From NCBI GenBank assembly GCA_037974965.1, contig JBBPFI010000010.1, positions 434,001 through 498,000 of the forward strand: DNA of 64,000 bases. The letters are read 5' to 3'. The position numbers were made by a program, and so were the translations under genes. Below are positions 48,148 to 61,017 of the stretch, piece by piece. Within the stretch, counting starts at the first letter, position 1, and each line of letters begins with the position of its first letter. Under the pieces are notes generated by a model. That model had not been told where the DNA came from. It made no database searches and saw only the letters and a program-made list of their open reading frames with translations. The DNA is from Dacryopinax spathularia (taxonomy: Eukaryota > Basidiomycota > Dacrymycetes > Dacrymycetales > Dacrymycetaceae).

Positions 48148-50213
48148 ATGGCGTTGACGGTGGATACCTCAGCTGAAACTGCATCACATTTCGAAGAGGC
48201 TGAGCGTCTTTTCCAGCTCGTCCTGAAGTATTGTTCAGAGGGCATGTGGGAGCGTATTACGGAAAGTTCTCCAGAAGTTGTCGTCGCTGCAAAAGTAAGT
48301 GGTTTTCTGGCGACATTATTCCGCTTCTCATATTTGAGTAGGACACAATAAATCTCGTCGTGTCTGCAGATCCGTCCCGTCTGGAGTTGGTCGATCCGGT
48401 TCTTCGTCGAACGATGGGTTCTTTTTGGTGCGCTAGAATGGAGTTGAAGAGGGGCAGCCTCTCGCTGTTGTCGAGTCAGAAACCCATCGTTACCCAGTGT
48501 ATGTTTGGGCCGCTTGTGTGGCAGCCGTTTCATTCGTAGGAGCCGATTGCTTATCTGCTTGCAAGCTTCGGAACCGTCTACGATCGCGAATAACCTTCGC
48601 AATACCTCGGTTAACTCAATGAACGGTGCTGCGGCAGAAGTTATTCCTTTGCCGGTAACGTCGTTGTCTAATTTCGCGCACTCGCCCTGACGAGTTTCTT
48701 GGCACAGTCTTGTTCGTCATCGGCTGAGGTGGAAGCGGCTGGTCAGAACTTGGTTGCGTGCGTCGAGAAGTTCGATTCGATTACTGTGTCAAAGCTGAAC
48801 TACTTCCCAGGTCACCAGGATTATCTCTACCGATTACAAATGGCCCTTCTCCTTGTATGGACGTCGTCACCCTTTCTGCCTCCGCTTCATACTCAGAACG
48901 CATCGCCGTATGTAGTTTATGTCGATGTTTTGGGATGATGAGCGTGACTGTCACCCGTAGGAACCCTTGACTGAGGTTATTTCTCGGCCCGATGCTGTAG
49001 CATCATCTGAAGGAAGTTCAGATGGACCGGTCACGCCGTTGCATTTAGATCGGGGTGTTGAATCCGAGAGTTCTTCCTCTTTCGCGGAGTTGGCGGAGGT
49101 AAGCCATATTATTGACGCGCTTTTACATCCCGTGTTTATCTTTCTTACATAGGTTCTTCCCTATGAAGATGGTCTCCCGGCTAGGGCGGCCAAGCTGACG
49201 GCCATCGAACGGATGACATCTTCAAGGAAGAGGAGGGGCAGCGTCGCGCACGCTTCTGTACACCGCCGCAGTGTAAGTTGTTCGCTTTCCAGGTTACATG
49301 CATGCGTGAATGTTTGCCTGTCTTTTGTCTTCTAGAGCGTTGCGTTGGTCAGTCCGACACCCGGCCGTTCGGCCGGCGTACTTGAATCGAAAGTGGTGGT
49401 CCGACCGTCTTCTGATGACGGCGAGCTTGCGCTCGTTCGTATCTTATCTGAAACTAGAAATATTGGTACTTAATGTCTTCTTCTTCAGAGCGGCCGTGGA
49501 CGTCAAGATCGAGTGCCGCAATCCAACTGGGTCAGTGTTTTGCGCTTTGCACCGACGTACAGGGAGGTTGAGTCTCTCGGGTCTGTAGTGCGAGCGTTGC
49601 ATTAAGAAGTATCAGAAACAGCTGAAGGAGGGATTACCGGAGGGCGAGCGAATTCGGTGCAGCGGTTCGAACAAGTTTAGCGCAAAGGCGGGTTATGGTT
49701 GCGATCAATGTCGGCCGCACAATATTCCTTGTTCGTTGCAACGCGGTTAGTCTTTTTGACATTGACCGGAGATGTTCTGTTTGACGGCACATAGACGCCA
49801 AGCTGGCTGCTGCTGCAGACGTTCTTACCAAAGAAGGTCGTCCAGCCCCTGGTCGCGAGGTTAAGAAGAGGAAGGTTGGCAATGTATCGGATTCGTCGAT
49901 AAAGAAGATCCGCCTTGAGGATCACTCGGGATTGGACGCACATGGTGCCTCCTTTAATGATCCTGGTGAGTCCTGCATATACATTCCCTTCATCTTGTGT
50001 TTATTGACAGCTGTAGTTTGGCTTGTAAATCAAATCCAGAACAAGTTGGCGTCCGCTGCAGCACTTTATTCGGAGTTAATCTCTCATGCGGAGGTCGCCA
50101 AGAGCGCGGTGGCTTCGACGGGAATATTTGTATCCCAACTTCGCGCGATGTGCGAAGATGGTCCGTTGCTGAGAAAGAACGATGTCTCTGCTTCGGCCGA
50201 AGTTGATTCTTGA
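48148..50213 (+). CDS. Helitron-associated family protein A, with six-Cys module
   Basis: Twelve exons (first 48148-48294, last 50011-50213) join to 497 residues with all phases consistent; introns are about 45-65 bases. No known family. The N-terminal 100 residues are helical and include MGSFW; a Ser/Glu-rich middle follows. Exon 10 (49589-49745) encodes a cysteine module C-x2-C-x19-C-x13-C-x2-C-x5-C beginning CERC, preceded by Trp at the intron, likely zinc binding, then a basic KKRK stretch. The last exon, entered by a phase-1 intron, is an all-helical segment (WLVNQIQNKLASAAALYSE). The gene at 61567-63595 has the same module and spacing. It points away from the helicase's start, its stop 176 bases from the helicase stop. 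Confidence 0.7.
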
Positions 50214-50388
50214 ACATGTCAAGGTACTCTGTTCATTGTATTTCGTGGCGGGTGACCTCCCTCGTTTCTCCCTATATTGTCTATTTGGATTGTACGTGGC
50301 CGTTGTACTGTATGGATGTTGTGATCGGTTGGTATTGACCATAGTCAATATTGTTAGTCCATGATTCTTCTGCTTTGGAGTATTCCTA

Positions 50389-53300
50389 TTATATGGCGTC
50401 GTGAAATGTACTCATTTGGTCCAGCTTACGCAATCTGGCATCTTCAGCTCGCAGATATTCGCTTGCGTGACGAGTGAAAAGATCGGGATCGTACGGTCGA
50501 AGTAGGCGTATGGTGTCCCTCCCTCGACTACGGGACAACGCCACGTATGCATTAAATGGTGTGATGGACCCTGTTGGTGGATCGCCGATATCTACTATGA
50601 CGCGATCGATTGTTTGGCCTTGAGAGCGATAATCGGTGAAGGCGTAGGCGGGCGTTATAGGTAATTGTTCTCGTGTGACAGTTTTGTTCTTGCCTTTGTC
50701 GTCTTGAATGGTGAATTGCTTTCTGCAGGGAACTATCGGCAACACTCTCTCGGGCAAACCTGGTAGCCGTTTTGCCTTTGTGCGGTAAAGTTCGACAAGA
50801 ACGTATGCAGGTGGTCTATCCAGTTCCACTTCGTTGTTGTTGACCTCCACATCTTGTTCCTCTTCGTCAAGTATGATCTTCCATATGCGACCACGTGAGC
50901 CATTGGCAATGTCCAAGTCGGTCTGAACGTTTAGAGTCACCATTACTTCCATGCCGATCGCCAGCGGCAGGCGGGAAGGCAGGCCGCCCGGACCAAGTCC
51001 TTTCTTCCTGTTAGTGGATGTCGTAGCCACCCGGTAACGTTCTGCGTTGCTCAGCTTTCTTCCTCTGATTGTGTCGTACGCGTTCGAATAATAGAGTCTC
51101 CTTTGGTTTGTCCGGCAATGACGGGTGATTGCCTCCATGTTCCACTGATTCCTTACGGAATGTCTCGGCGTAACTAGTATCGCATCTCGCCAATCTTCTC
51201 CATTGAAGCCATCCAAGTTCCGGGAAATATCAAGTTTGTTGAGCATTCCCATATCATCTTCTGTACAAACGCCGGACCTTGCTCTTCGAAGGAAATCTAT
51301 CCACCTCGTATCGGTTGCTCGGCATTGTTCCTTCAATATGACAACTACTTTGAATTGCTCGTATATTTGTCTTCCGATTTTGGCTTCATCGGTGTCATAG
51401 AGGTTGTTTGTTGGACAATAGAGGGGTGCGCTTTGCTTACTGGCGACAGGAGGGAATTGATGAAAATCGCCCGCGATGATCACATTTATTCCTCCGAAGG
51501 GCAAATCCACTTTCGTAGAATCATCAACGGCTAACTTCGCCGTGCTTATGGCTTGAGAGATGTTGTGCAGAAATTCCTTGGATACCATGGAGATTTCGTC
51601 TATGATCAGGTAGCGAGCGAACTGCCAGTGGTTAGCCAACTTCTCCACCGGCATCTTCCTCCTGTTTCGTTTGGCCACGGGGATCATGCATAGTCGATGT
51701 AGCGTTTGCCCGTCTATTAGAGATGCCGCTATTCCGGTGTAGGCGGCTTTCAGCAGCGTGCCTTTTCTGCTCGGGTGACGGAAAAGTTCGGTGATTGTTT
51801 GGATGACTCTTGACTTCCCTGTTCCGCCCTCCCCAAAAAGTCCCATGAGAAGCTGGGGCGGATCCTGCCCTGCGAAGGTCTTCTCCACGTGTTCTTTCAC
51901 TATAGTATATGCTCTGAGCTGGTCGGGCTTGAGATCGTCTATGGAGGCGCTATCGATGCCTTCGCTCAAGCCGAGGTCCGCATCTAGCTCATTTCCATGT
52001 GCGCGTCGAAGAAGATCTTCTATGGTCTCCACATTCCTGCACATGTTGGTGGGCGGCAAATTTTCCGACATATTACTTGCAGCATTGTTCCAGAGTAGAT
52101 CTTGCCAGGCGTGCAAGTTGTTCGTATTGTTAACAGTAGCGCGTTCTGCTGGTTCGTCTTGTGTTGTCCATTTTCGCGGAAGTTCATCAAATACGCCGGC
52201 CATTTTCGCGATGTAAATGGCGGTGTCGCTGTGCTGAATGTCCCTCGGGTTCATCTGCAGGCGCTCTATTTGGCGAAAGTCTTCATCGGTCAACCCGTCG
52301 TAATATTGCTGTTGACGCGTCAGTTCTTCGTCGGCAACGTCGCTGGCTTCTTCTTGTAATTCCACGTCCTCCGCAACGAAGCGCTCGCCGAAAACTTCAA
52401 CGTTTGCTTTCTGCGCAGCTGATCTACTTTCATGGAAGTATTGAAGGTTGTGGAGTATGTCTTGTACCCGAGAGGTTGCAATGCTCAAGAAGCACGCGAA
52501 TGCTTCCTGCCAAGTCGTATGTTCGCCAAGGAGATCAGAGTGTACCCTCCACGGTTTCAGGAGTAGCAAAGAGAATGCGTAGTAGTAGTTCATATTGTCT
52601 TCGTCGTTGTTCTTGGGGAACAGCTGCCCATCTATGCTGGGGAGTGTGTTGTGTCCCCTCGGGCGAATTACCCATCGTCTGGTAGATGCATGTCTATACG
52701 ACTGCAAGTAGGCCGATCTTTGGCTCCTCAAACGACGGTCTGTCTTTTCAGCCTGTGCCGAATATGTTTCTTCATAGGTTTCCACGCAGAACTCCAAGAG
52801 GTTCCATTTGTTTAATGCCGGCCCGCGATGAATATATTGCTCTATCTGACTGCTTTCGCCTGTCAACGTCCCGTCCGCGGCCGTCTCAAGACGAACGTTG
52901 TCCTGCGGACTGGTTAGCCATGGGTATACTCTCGGTAAGTGGTTCTAGGCCCACACTGATGATTCGATCTTCTGTGTGCGGCTCCGCATCATCTCCGTCC
53001 TGCACGTTGCTGATATTTGTCCCGCTATCCATGTTCATAACTTCCGATGTTCTTCTGTTCGTAAAGCGCTTCCTAATTCAGATTGTCAGCTGCAATGTAG
53101 ATGGTTCATGAGTCTACAGTGAGATCTTACCCAGAACTTTGTCGGAATTCGGGGAAATGTTCCTTTAGCTCCCAAACTAGTGCCGATAGATGCACTGGCA
53201 CGTAATTGTGCGACTGCCACACGTCGCCCCATCCCATGATGTATCCGACACATTGTGTCGCTGATTTTTCCTGTTCTCTGTTCAAGACATTGAAGCATCG

Positions 53301-56171
53301 ATATATCATAAGTCGATTGCGTTGGAGTATGTCGTTGATATATCTGGAATCTTCGAAGTGGTATGCTAGTCTCTTCGCAAGAGAACCGCAGATGTTGTAG
53401 CTTTTCCCTTGCTTCTTAAGCGCATAGCATGTGCAGTACCACATCGCATCCTTCGTTTCCGCTCCGTTTGTTTGCAGTTTGATGTCGTGATTGCACCTCA
53501 TAGTTCTGGCGAGGACCGGATTCCATGAATTGAGGTATGGATGTATTCGTGTGACCCCCCACGTACCGTCCGACGATATGTGGTACTTATCGGACAACGG
53601 GAAAGGTGCCCGTCTCTTGCACTTGATGCGACCATATCTGTCCGCTCTGAGACATGTATCTATAGAACACACATGCAGTTGGGCGTTGCGAGCCACGCGC
53701 AACTCCATGTTTGTACAGTTTTGCACATAGTCGGTTGACTCGGGGTTCGGCGGGCGGGAGTACGCGGCTTCTGAAGTTTTCGGAACTTCTGCGATCTTTG
53801 TCGGTTCTAACCCTGGCAGATGGGCTCGTATTGTCGTTTTTAGATACTGTAGCACTCGATCTCTGAAAATGCCGTCTGATAGAAGGGTCTTCATTTCCAT
53901 CGGATTTGGGGCATGTCGTAGCCAGATTAGGAAATGGCAGTGGAGAGTTCCCTTCCCTTGCGTCTCGACAGGTCCGTAATACGCCGATACTTCTCCGAGT
54001 ATGCCGGTTGAACTTTTGAGGTGAGGTCCAGTGCGTCGTGCCAAAAAACGACCGCCTTGACTCAGAACGCTTATCCCTGTTCCGCCTAATCTCTCGATTC
54101 GGAACAAACATCTGAGCATCGATCCGATGATATACTGAAAGAACTTCGCCGCCGCGTACGGATCTTGGGCAATGTTCTGCGCTCGATGTACTTTGTCCGG
54201 TCCGATCGTAGATAGAAACCGATCCATGTCGATGTCTTCTCCCGCGAATATCTGGGGGACGGGATCATGGAGATCGTTCGGTGAAATGGTGAACCAGATG
54301 TTGGGCGGATTTATGTAGATTGCTGTGCCCCATATCTGGGTTCTCAGCCCGACCCTGGCCGCGTCGGAACCCATTATACGACCGCTGACGGCCTTAATAT
54401 GTTTTTTGAGTATGTTGATGGCTGCACTGGTCGTGAAGCCCCGGTCCTCTTCTTCCTTCGCAGCAGCCTCTAACTCCTCCAGTGTTATGGACGACAGTGT
54501 TCGTGCGACCTTCCTGAAATCGGCTCTTTTCATCTGCACGAACGCAGAAGACAGCGCCTCGCGTTTCTGCATTATACCAAATACGGCGAATATCCAGGTA
54601 CTATTCTTCCTGAACCTTCTATCGTGGTACCGTAAGGTCCATCGCATATGTTCTCGAAAAGTTATTGGCTTCTTCCTTTCGTCTTCTGGCCCCCCTTCTC
54701 CGAATGGGAATAACAATGGGAAAGCGGCGGCGAGCGGATTCCTCCTTGTTTCACGTTGATTCGAAGCAGCCCTATTGGTTCCGAAGTCGTTGACTGGTTC
54801 TTTGCTGTGTCGGACTGCATAACCTCCTTCCTCCTCGGGACTTCCTAGGTTGGCGAGCGCATGCATCAACATTTCTCGTGTGGTCGCCTTGGTTAAGTCG
54901 GTATCTTCCACTCCTAGCGATCTCAGAGGTATAACGTCTCCACCTTCGTCAGCATCTAATGTTGGTATAAGTCGAGGTCGTACTCCCATAGAGGGATCTT
55001 GCGCACCTTTCTCGTCCCCGATCCTGTCCTGTTCATACGGATCGTTTTCTCGATCAACTCCTAAGGTGGCATCTTCTTCTCGAACAACGGATAGAACTTC
55101 GTCGGGGACGGCATTGTCCGGGAGGCCGGCAATTCGTTCCCGTGCGCTTACACTGGAAACGTCGATATCTTTGTAATACCGGTTATGCCGTTGCAACCAT
55201 AACAATGCCCGAAGAACAACTTGTCGTCTCACGGAAAATGTCTTCTGCAGCCAGTACTTTTTGACGTCTTCCAGTTTCATTAGGCCGATGAAACTTACTG
55301 CAATCAGGGAGGATAGCACTCGTAGCGGTCGGGGGAAGATGTTTCCCAGTAGCATGTCAGTGATATCGTCCTGGTTGATGGAGTACAGCGTGACATTTCC
55401 TCTCATCCCGCGTGCGAAGCAAGATGGGTCCGTGGTCGATGCGGGCATTTTTTTCTTCGGGAACATCGTAAATTGATAAACTTTTGGATAATGGTGGGCG
55501 ATCAACATTGCTTCGGAGAATGTCATTATTCGCAGATCGAAAGGAACTTCTCCCAGCCATAAATCATTCGCGAGCGACCACGTTGGCATGACATTGTTGC
55601 GCAGTTGTTCTACGCACTGGCCGCAAATTGACACGTATTCTCCTTCCATCGCGGTCGTAGATACCAGTCGTCCATCGCGGAGGTTCGTGGTATGCCCCAG
55701 ATTGCTTTTCGCCGGTTCTAGCAGATAGCTGTTGGGAATCTCGCTGAATTTCATCTGTTCGACGTCCTTTGTGAAGAACTCCCCACTGCAAGAGCAACAA
55801 ACTCGGCAAGCCAAGTGCAAGTTCGACGTAGATAACAGAAATAGTCGCTCGGCATCCATGACGTCATCGGGCTTCGGCGATATCATGAAATCATCGGACC
55901 TATCCATGTCGCCGAGGGGCGGTGCAAGTTCTTCATCGACTGACAACTTCGTTCTCGGGCGTTTGGCCGCAGATCTTCTTCGGTCTTTTTCGCTGTCGCG
56001 CTTCTTTCTCTTTTCCACCACCTTTTGGTGTAAAGATGCACTATGTTCCTCTGGTAGCATGGCCAATTCCTCAAGAAGTTTTGCCCGGCTTCTCCTCGCT
56101 GCACGTGAAAAGTTCGCATTGGGTAAACCATAGATGATATCGTTCATAGAGAGTTCGTCGAGGAATGACAT
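50389..56171 (-). CDS. Helitron Rep/PIF1-type helicase
   Basis: Exons 56171-53131, 53072-52955 and 52902-50389 give 1890 residues. Order of parts: a Cys-rich N-terminal region (RVCCSCSGEF, CGQCVEQL) followed by ANDLWLGEVPFDL, matching DUF6570 of fungal Hel-containing proteins; a Helitron-like N (Rep) domain with the HUH metal motif TLHCHFLIW at about 740 and a candidate catalytic Tyr in VLQYLKTTI near 775; then a PIF1-family SF1 helicase with Walker A GEGGTGKS at about 1405, DEISM, a QCR-type CRATDTRW and YVALSRSRG. Rep nicks and joins DNA for rolling-circle transposition while the helicase unwinds it. No internal stop was seen. The second Rep Tyr of two-Tyr Helitrons is not evident. The second intron position is the less certain one. 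Confidence 0.88.
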
Positions 56172-57002
56172 GGTGATCGAACTGGAGGCTGAATGACCGA
56201 ATGTAGATGGTAGGCATGGAATGAGCTACTTCCTTCCCTATCAACTGTACAGTTAGGCTTGAGCCGATGTCCCCTCCGCACCCGGACGGATATATGAAGT
56301 GGGGTGCAACCTCCATCTGCCGGTATTAGCTGTCGATGCAAGTATTATTTGAACATCATCCGTCGAAGCCATGAAGTCATCATCAGGTCCACGACGCGTG
56401 GGTGAACGAACAGTACTGATCGATGGTAATGGTTTTTCGGCTCGAAGACAGTGGACTAATTACAATGTGTTTACGTCCTTATCGTCTACAGGTCAAGCTT
56501 TGGTTCGATCTCTATCGAACATCTTCGTCGCTCTACACAGCGCTCTGCTTCTATTAAGATCGGGTGCGGTGTTTTACGGAAGGTAATGCTTGGCCCGCAT
56601 ACCATCGTCACGGACATATGATCCGTTCAACGGCTTTTCGTCGTAACACCGTTGTCGATCGCGTTAATATTCGTCGGTTCCACTACATCGTCAGCACCGG
56701 CGTTTTCTGCATAATCTTCTTCCGACTAATCCAGTATTCCGGCCTGCTTTACCTTTCCTCACTACTAAAAATACCGTGCCAAGCTTTTATTCGGATATTG
56801 CGTTCTCATCGATGCCATACCAACCGCAATATCCGTCGATGGACGCCTCTGTCTTACGTATTGGTTCAATGTTCCCGAGAACACCGCGTTCCCTTAAAGC
56901 CGACGCTAGTTCGTATATAATCAGGCATTTTGTCTTCCGTCTTTACCATATCACATTCGCTCCTATTTTGAACTACTCTCGTCGGGCATATCCTCACCAT
57001 TT
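56172..57002. promoter_or_regulatory. Divergent region between helicase and gene C
   Basis: 831 bases between opposite starts. It is AT-rich with many TCGTCG/CCGTCG-like words. Short frames only. If the Helitron 5' end lies close to its gene it should be here, but no TC-start with TSD-free A/T flanks could be fixed. Confidence 0.4.
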
Positions 57003-58229
57003 ATGGCTCGGCGAGGAAAGGAACTTCCTACTCCCCCTCCTCCTCCTCCTCCTCCTCCTCCATCCCCTACTGAAGCCCGCAAACCCGACTCAGGCTCCTC
57101 CGCGACTCACGACAACAGCACGTCCTCGACTTTACAGGACATCGCACCCGGTGTAACATCATCGAGCGAAACCACGACCGCCGGAACTGCTGTACAGGAC
57201 GACTCTGCAACAGTTGTAGACGAAGTTCTTGAACAGCCGTCAGATTCGGAGGGTTCTCTTCGGCGAACTCCTCCACCCTCTACTGTCAACCCCCCTTCGA
57301 CCCCGAACAAACGGCCTTCGATGGTTTCGTCGTTGATCGAATGGCTTGACGAAGGATACAACTTAGCGTCGTCCGATATAACTTCCGCCTTGTCATGGAA
57401 ATTTGTGGATGGTGTCGGGAACTGCTTGGTAGACGGGGACGAACCTGCGCATATCACTTTGATCGGAATGATATCCTCCTCGTGGTTTGCACTTACACCC
57501 GATGGAGGGTGGGAACCTGGAAACTCGCGTTCGCCGTCCTTCGCAAAGCACAAGGCATCAGCTTACCTCGTATCACCTGGTGCCGAACCTTTCGACGCGA
57601 TGTGGGCACGCGCTATGAATAACCTCCGCGACCTGGAGAACTCCGGTTGCCGAGATGGATATGAGGTCGTCTCTGCGGTAAAGAGATCGGGTCTTAGATT
57701 CTCCTGGCCGTTGTTCGAGGTGCGCATGACGAACAAGTTCTTTTGTTACCGCTGATCGCGTGTGGTGTAGAAGATCCCCTCTCCCGAAGTTCGGGGTTTC
57801 ACAGATGAGTTGAATACCGAGTCGCCAGGTGCGTCCTCCTTAGTTGTCTTTAGCTGGTGTCTGAACTATTCCGCAGTCGAAAACAACGCAGAAGATCCTT
57901 GGCTTGGATGGACAGTATCGCCACAGGTTGTATGGCATCTCCACAACATTCAAGCGACCCATCGACCCATTCCCCTTCCGGCATGGGACAAAGAAGGAAA
58001 GCTCATCCCTCCCGCCTTATGGGATGAAATGCTGAAAGGCGCTGTCGTGAAGGCGAAAATGATTGCCCGCCAGTATCATTTTCAAGACAAGCGTCAATCA
58101 GTTGTCGCCCTGGAACCCGTAGATCTGATCGTAGTGATGGATCCCGTCGTCAAAAGTACATCTCCCATTCGTAACCGGGATCTGAAGGCGGGCCCTTCGC
58201 CTTCTAAGAGAAAGCGTAGAGCGGTGTAG
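57003..58229 (+). CDS. Unknown protein C in Helitron cluster
   Basis: Exons 57003-57719 and 57771-58229 (intron 51 bases, phase 0) give 391 residues. I do not recognise it. A Pro run near residues 9-20 comes from a CTC microsatellite; residues 20-100 are Ser/Thr/Asp-rich. From about 100 on, the sequence looks like a globular domain rich in Trp and Leu: MVSSLIEWLDEGYNLASSD, MISSSWFALTPDGGW, PLFEVKIPSPEVRGF, DPWLGWTVSPQVVWHLHN. The last 30 residues are basic (SPSKRKRRAV), a possible nuclear signal. It does not share the MGxxW or cysteine features of its neighbours. Confidence 0.6.
57031..57062 (+). repeat. CTC trinucleotide microsatellite
   Basis: About nine CTC units inside the coding part of gene C, read as a Pro run. 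Length is likely variable between strains. Confidence 0.85.
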
Positions 58230-58393
58230 TGTGGAGGCAGACTTGTGTCACTCCGTAGTAATCCCATTTTCGTCATTATACATCGCAGGAACAAGGATGT
58301 TGCGTCATCGAGAACATCTACCGATTCGAAAGTGTAAATCATAACTCCTGAGTTTATCCGGGAATAGGACTCGCATGTGCCCTGTCGATAGCA

Positions 58394-59008
58394 CTAATGC
58401 ACCTTCATCATCGTAGTCCACGTCCCTATCAAAGCCAATTGGCTTAACATCTCTAACTTCGTCCGTAGTACTGCAACTTTGCTTGGGTCGTAATCTCGGA
58501 TAATGTGCCGCGTCATGTTCCGAAGTTCCTTTGCGATCCCCTGGATGTCTTCGAACAATCCCCGAGCTACGATCTATGAGTAACTTGTCTAATTGGTGTA
58601 TGATTAAATACTCACTTCCCGAACCCTTGCCCAGCGCAGTTTCATCTACCTCATCGTCTACAAGGCCGCTCTTTTTCACGGCCGGGCGTCCGTCTGATGG
58701 TACACATTCGATGGAGAACGGGAACAGTTCAAGCGCTTCGGGAATTTCGTGTTGCTTGTCATCCGGTATGGTCTCGAGAACACGCCGACGACAATTGGAC
58801 ATCTTTTGCGTGCATTAACATCACGCACGTATCTGCCTGATTATTGACTCACTATTTTCGCTAGGGTTAGGATTGTCTTCTGCCCAGAAGTCGGCAATGT
58901 AATCGTCCATTCGAGATTAGTGGCATTGTCATCGAACCACTCGTCGCCCATGATGTCCCGGAATGCAGGGGATAGCTTCAGTTCGATCTTGCCAAGTTCG
59001 TCATTCAT
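58394..59008 (-). CDS. Helitron-associated family protein D
   Basis: Exons 59008-58853, 58802-58616 and 58548-58394 give 165 residues; this is the smallest family member. N-terminal helical part contains AFRDIMGDEWFDDNATN, which parallels VRNFMGAEWVREASNN of the gene at 61567-63595. A short acidic middle follows, then a phase-1 intron after Gly and a helical last exon (IQGIAKELRNMTRHIIRDYD...LRTKLEMLSQLALIG), as in gene E. No cysteine module. An alternative reading of the last part without the second intron runs on to 58305; I prefer the spliced one because its helical pattern matches the relatives. Confidence 0.55.
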
Positions 59009-59198
59009 GTTGCTCTAGATATTAGCAGAGTACACGTAGAGGGCAAAGGTGTCGCTATCCAGGCCGGCGCTTGTCGTCTGCGGACGTGTTGTTTTCGATT
59101 AGTTATGAGGAGTACACGACACCCTTCCTCGAAAGATCTCCGTACAGCATGACTTGCCACGGAATCAAACGGGATCTAATGGGAACCTATTATGTAAA

Positions 59199-61017
59199 AT
59201 GTTCTACGATGAACTACGTGTTCATACTGTACTGGCGATCATGTACTCCCTCGATAAAGAGGCCGTCTCCGAACAACAATTGCGAGACATTTTCGAAGAG
59301 CTCAGGCTGCCTACTGTCAGCGCAAGTTTCAACTGGGAACATCGCGAACGGAGCGAAGTTGCCTATCACAAAGTACGTTCTATCTTGCACGTTGGTGGCT
59401 GGTTTCCAATTCGATGCACAGCGGATGGTACAGCAGTGTGTAGACCAGCTCCCCGAGCTTTGGCAGAAGATGTCGGATGCGCACAAGGAATTATTCGACT
59501 CTTCTTGGCTGGAAGACAAAGAAGATGCCTACAAAGCTGAAATAAAGGAAAGGCAGGCGTCATCCGAGAGGACGACTACGACTACCGTACGCAATGCCAT
59601 CACGGCGCCTGAAGGGAGCCTCCGCACCCAAAGTCTCGGTAATCCATCCACCGAGGATAAACATAGCCTGGGTACGGGAGGTGTGCATGGTAGGGCATCA
59701 CCCATGGTGCGATAATCTCCCTTTGTCAACGAACTAATCCCTTATTTCTTTCCGGAAGACCGTCAAGATGCAACCTCCTCCGATTCCGTGGAACGCCTCC
59801 CAAGGCTCACACCCGTAAACTCAATGAATCCATACTTCATCTGTAGCTGTACTAAACTTCGTCTAGAAGTATTGGCGATACTTCGGATCGGAATAATGCT
59901 GTCCCAGAAACCGCAACAACCGGACCCAATACATACCAAAACATCATCAATGACACGACCCCTAGCAACGGTGAGTGTTCGATGCACCATCTTATACAGC
60001 GTCGCTTAATCCAGCGAAGATATCGTACACGATCTTGACCTTGTCCAGCGCGATATGATCGTCAGTACTGACTTCAATCATGGTACCCTAGAAGGATGCG
60101 AACAAGCTAGTACGAAGTCAGACGAGATAGTGCCATCTTCGGTTCCTGAAGAGAACGAAGTTCCTTTGAGTCCGCCCGGAGATACCTTAACGGATATAAC
60201 GCAAGTACCCGCTGAACGTGGCACGGTGGGTATCAATAATAGAGAGGATAACGTTGTTGTTCCTAAAGTACAATCGTCCATGGAAAGTGGTACGTCTCCC
60301 TCATTGTACATCATTCAGAATGAACTTATGACTTCGTAGTGGATCGCTCGCGCACCGGTTCCGGTCCGGTCCAGAACATTGCCGCCGGTATTTCTCCTGG
60401 TACTCTGGAAGTCCCCCAGTCCCCGGCACATATTCAACCCGTAGACGAGAACAGTCCCATCGTACACTCTGGACATCTTCCTACCTCCGAGGATATGCAC
60501 GTCTCACCAACTTCTACATCTCATGATGCGTACCCCGTCAACTCGCACAACATTTCGTCTGCTCCCAATACTGCCATCGGGGGACATGCGAAGGTACGAC
60601 GGCGTGTGCCTCAAAGCTACAGTGATATCCCCATTCGGGAAGAAGATCTCCGCAAAATTCTCGAGCAGGAAGATGTTTCGTCTTCGGCCTCCGACGATCC
60701 TCCCATAGATTATCAAGCGATGCAGGATGGCATGGTGCAAGCCGTATTGTCATTGCCGAGTTTCGCCGGATGGGAGAACAGAATTGAGAAGGAAGGACGT
60801 GAGTAAACTACTTCCCAATTAATTGTGTATGCTAAGCTGGTTCTCCCAAGTCCGTGAAATGTTCCGGGCGGTATCCAAGCTCGTACAGAAGGTCGATGCC
60901 GATCTCGAGAAGGTGAAGGACACGAAAAACAGAGATGTTCTCCTAGCAGTCGAAAGAAGACTCCACGAAATCGAGAAAGTTGCAGCAGCTGGGTATATGC
61001 TCGGTTTCCTGTTTTAG
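59199..61017 (+). CDS. Helitron-associated family protein E
   Basis: Seven exons (59199-59372, 59422-59706, 59759-59814, 59867-59974, 60015-60289, 60340-60798, 60851-61017) give 507 residues. Unknown family. The N-terminus is helical with MYSLDKEAVSEQQLRDIFEE and a relaxed form of the shared motif, ELFDSSWLEDKEDAY, where FDSSW takes the place of MGxxW. Residues about 100-400 are Ser/Thr/Pro/Asp-rich and probably disordered. A conserved-looking DIPIREEDLRKILEQED and a segment ending AGWENRIEKEG precede the phase-1 intron into the helical last exon (MFRAVSKLVQKVDADLEKV, then LLAVERRLHEIEKVAAAG). Start Met at 59199 is the first in the coding frame, but an upstream exon is possible. Confidence 0.62.

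Larger units (their letters stand above)
47486..56171 (-). mobile_element. Helitron (rolling-circle DNA transposon), right end undefined
   Basis: Defined by the full-length Rep/helicase gene on minus and the hairpin-CTAG repeat downstream of it. The 5' end of the element, which should begin with TC, was not found and may lie anywhere right of 56171, possibly beyond the other genes of this cluster. The gene at 48148-50213 would sit inside the element as passenger or partner. Confidence 0.6.

Noticed and set aside
58305-58393. Longer C-terminus of gene D without its second intron
   Set aside because: The spliced frame gives a helical last exon like the relatives, with a perfect GTGAGT donor.
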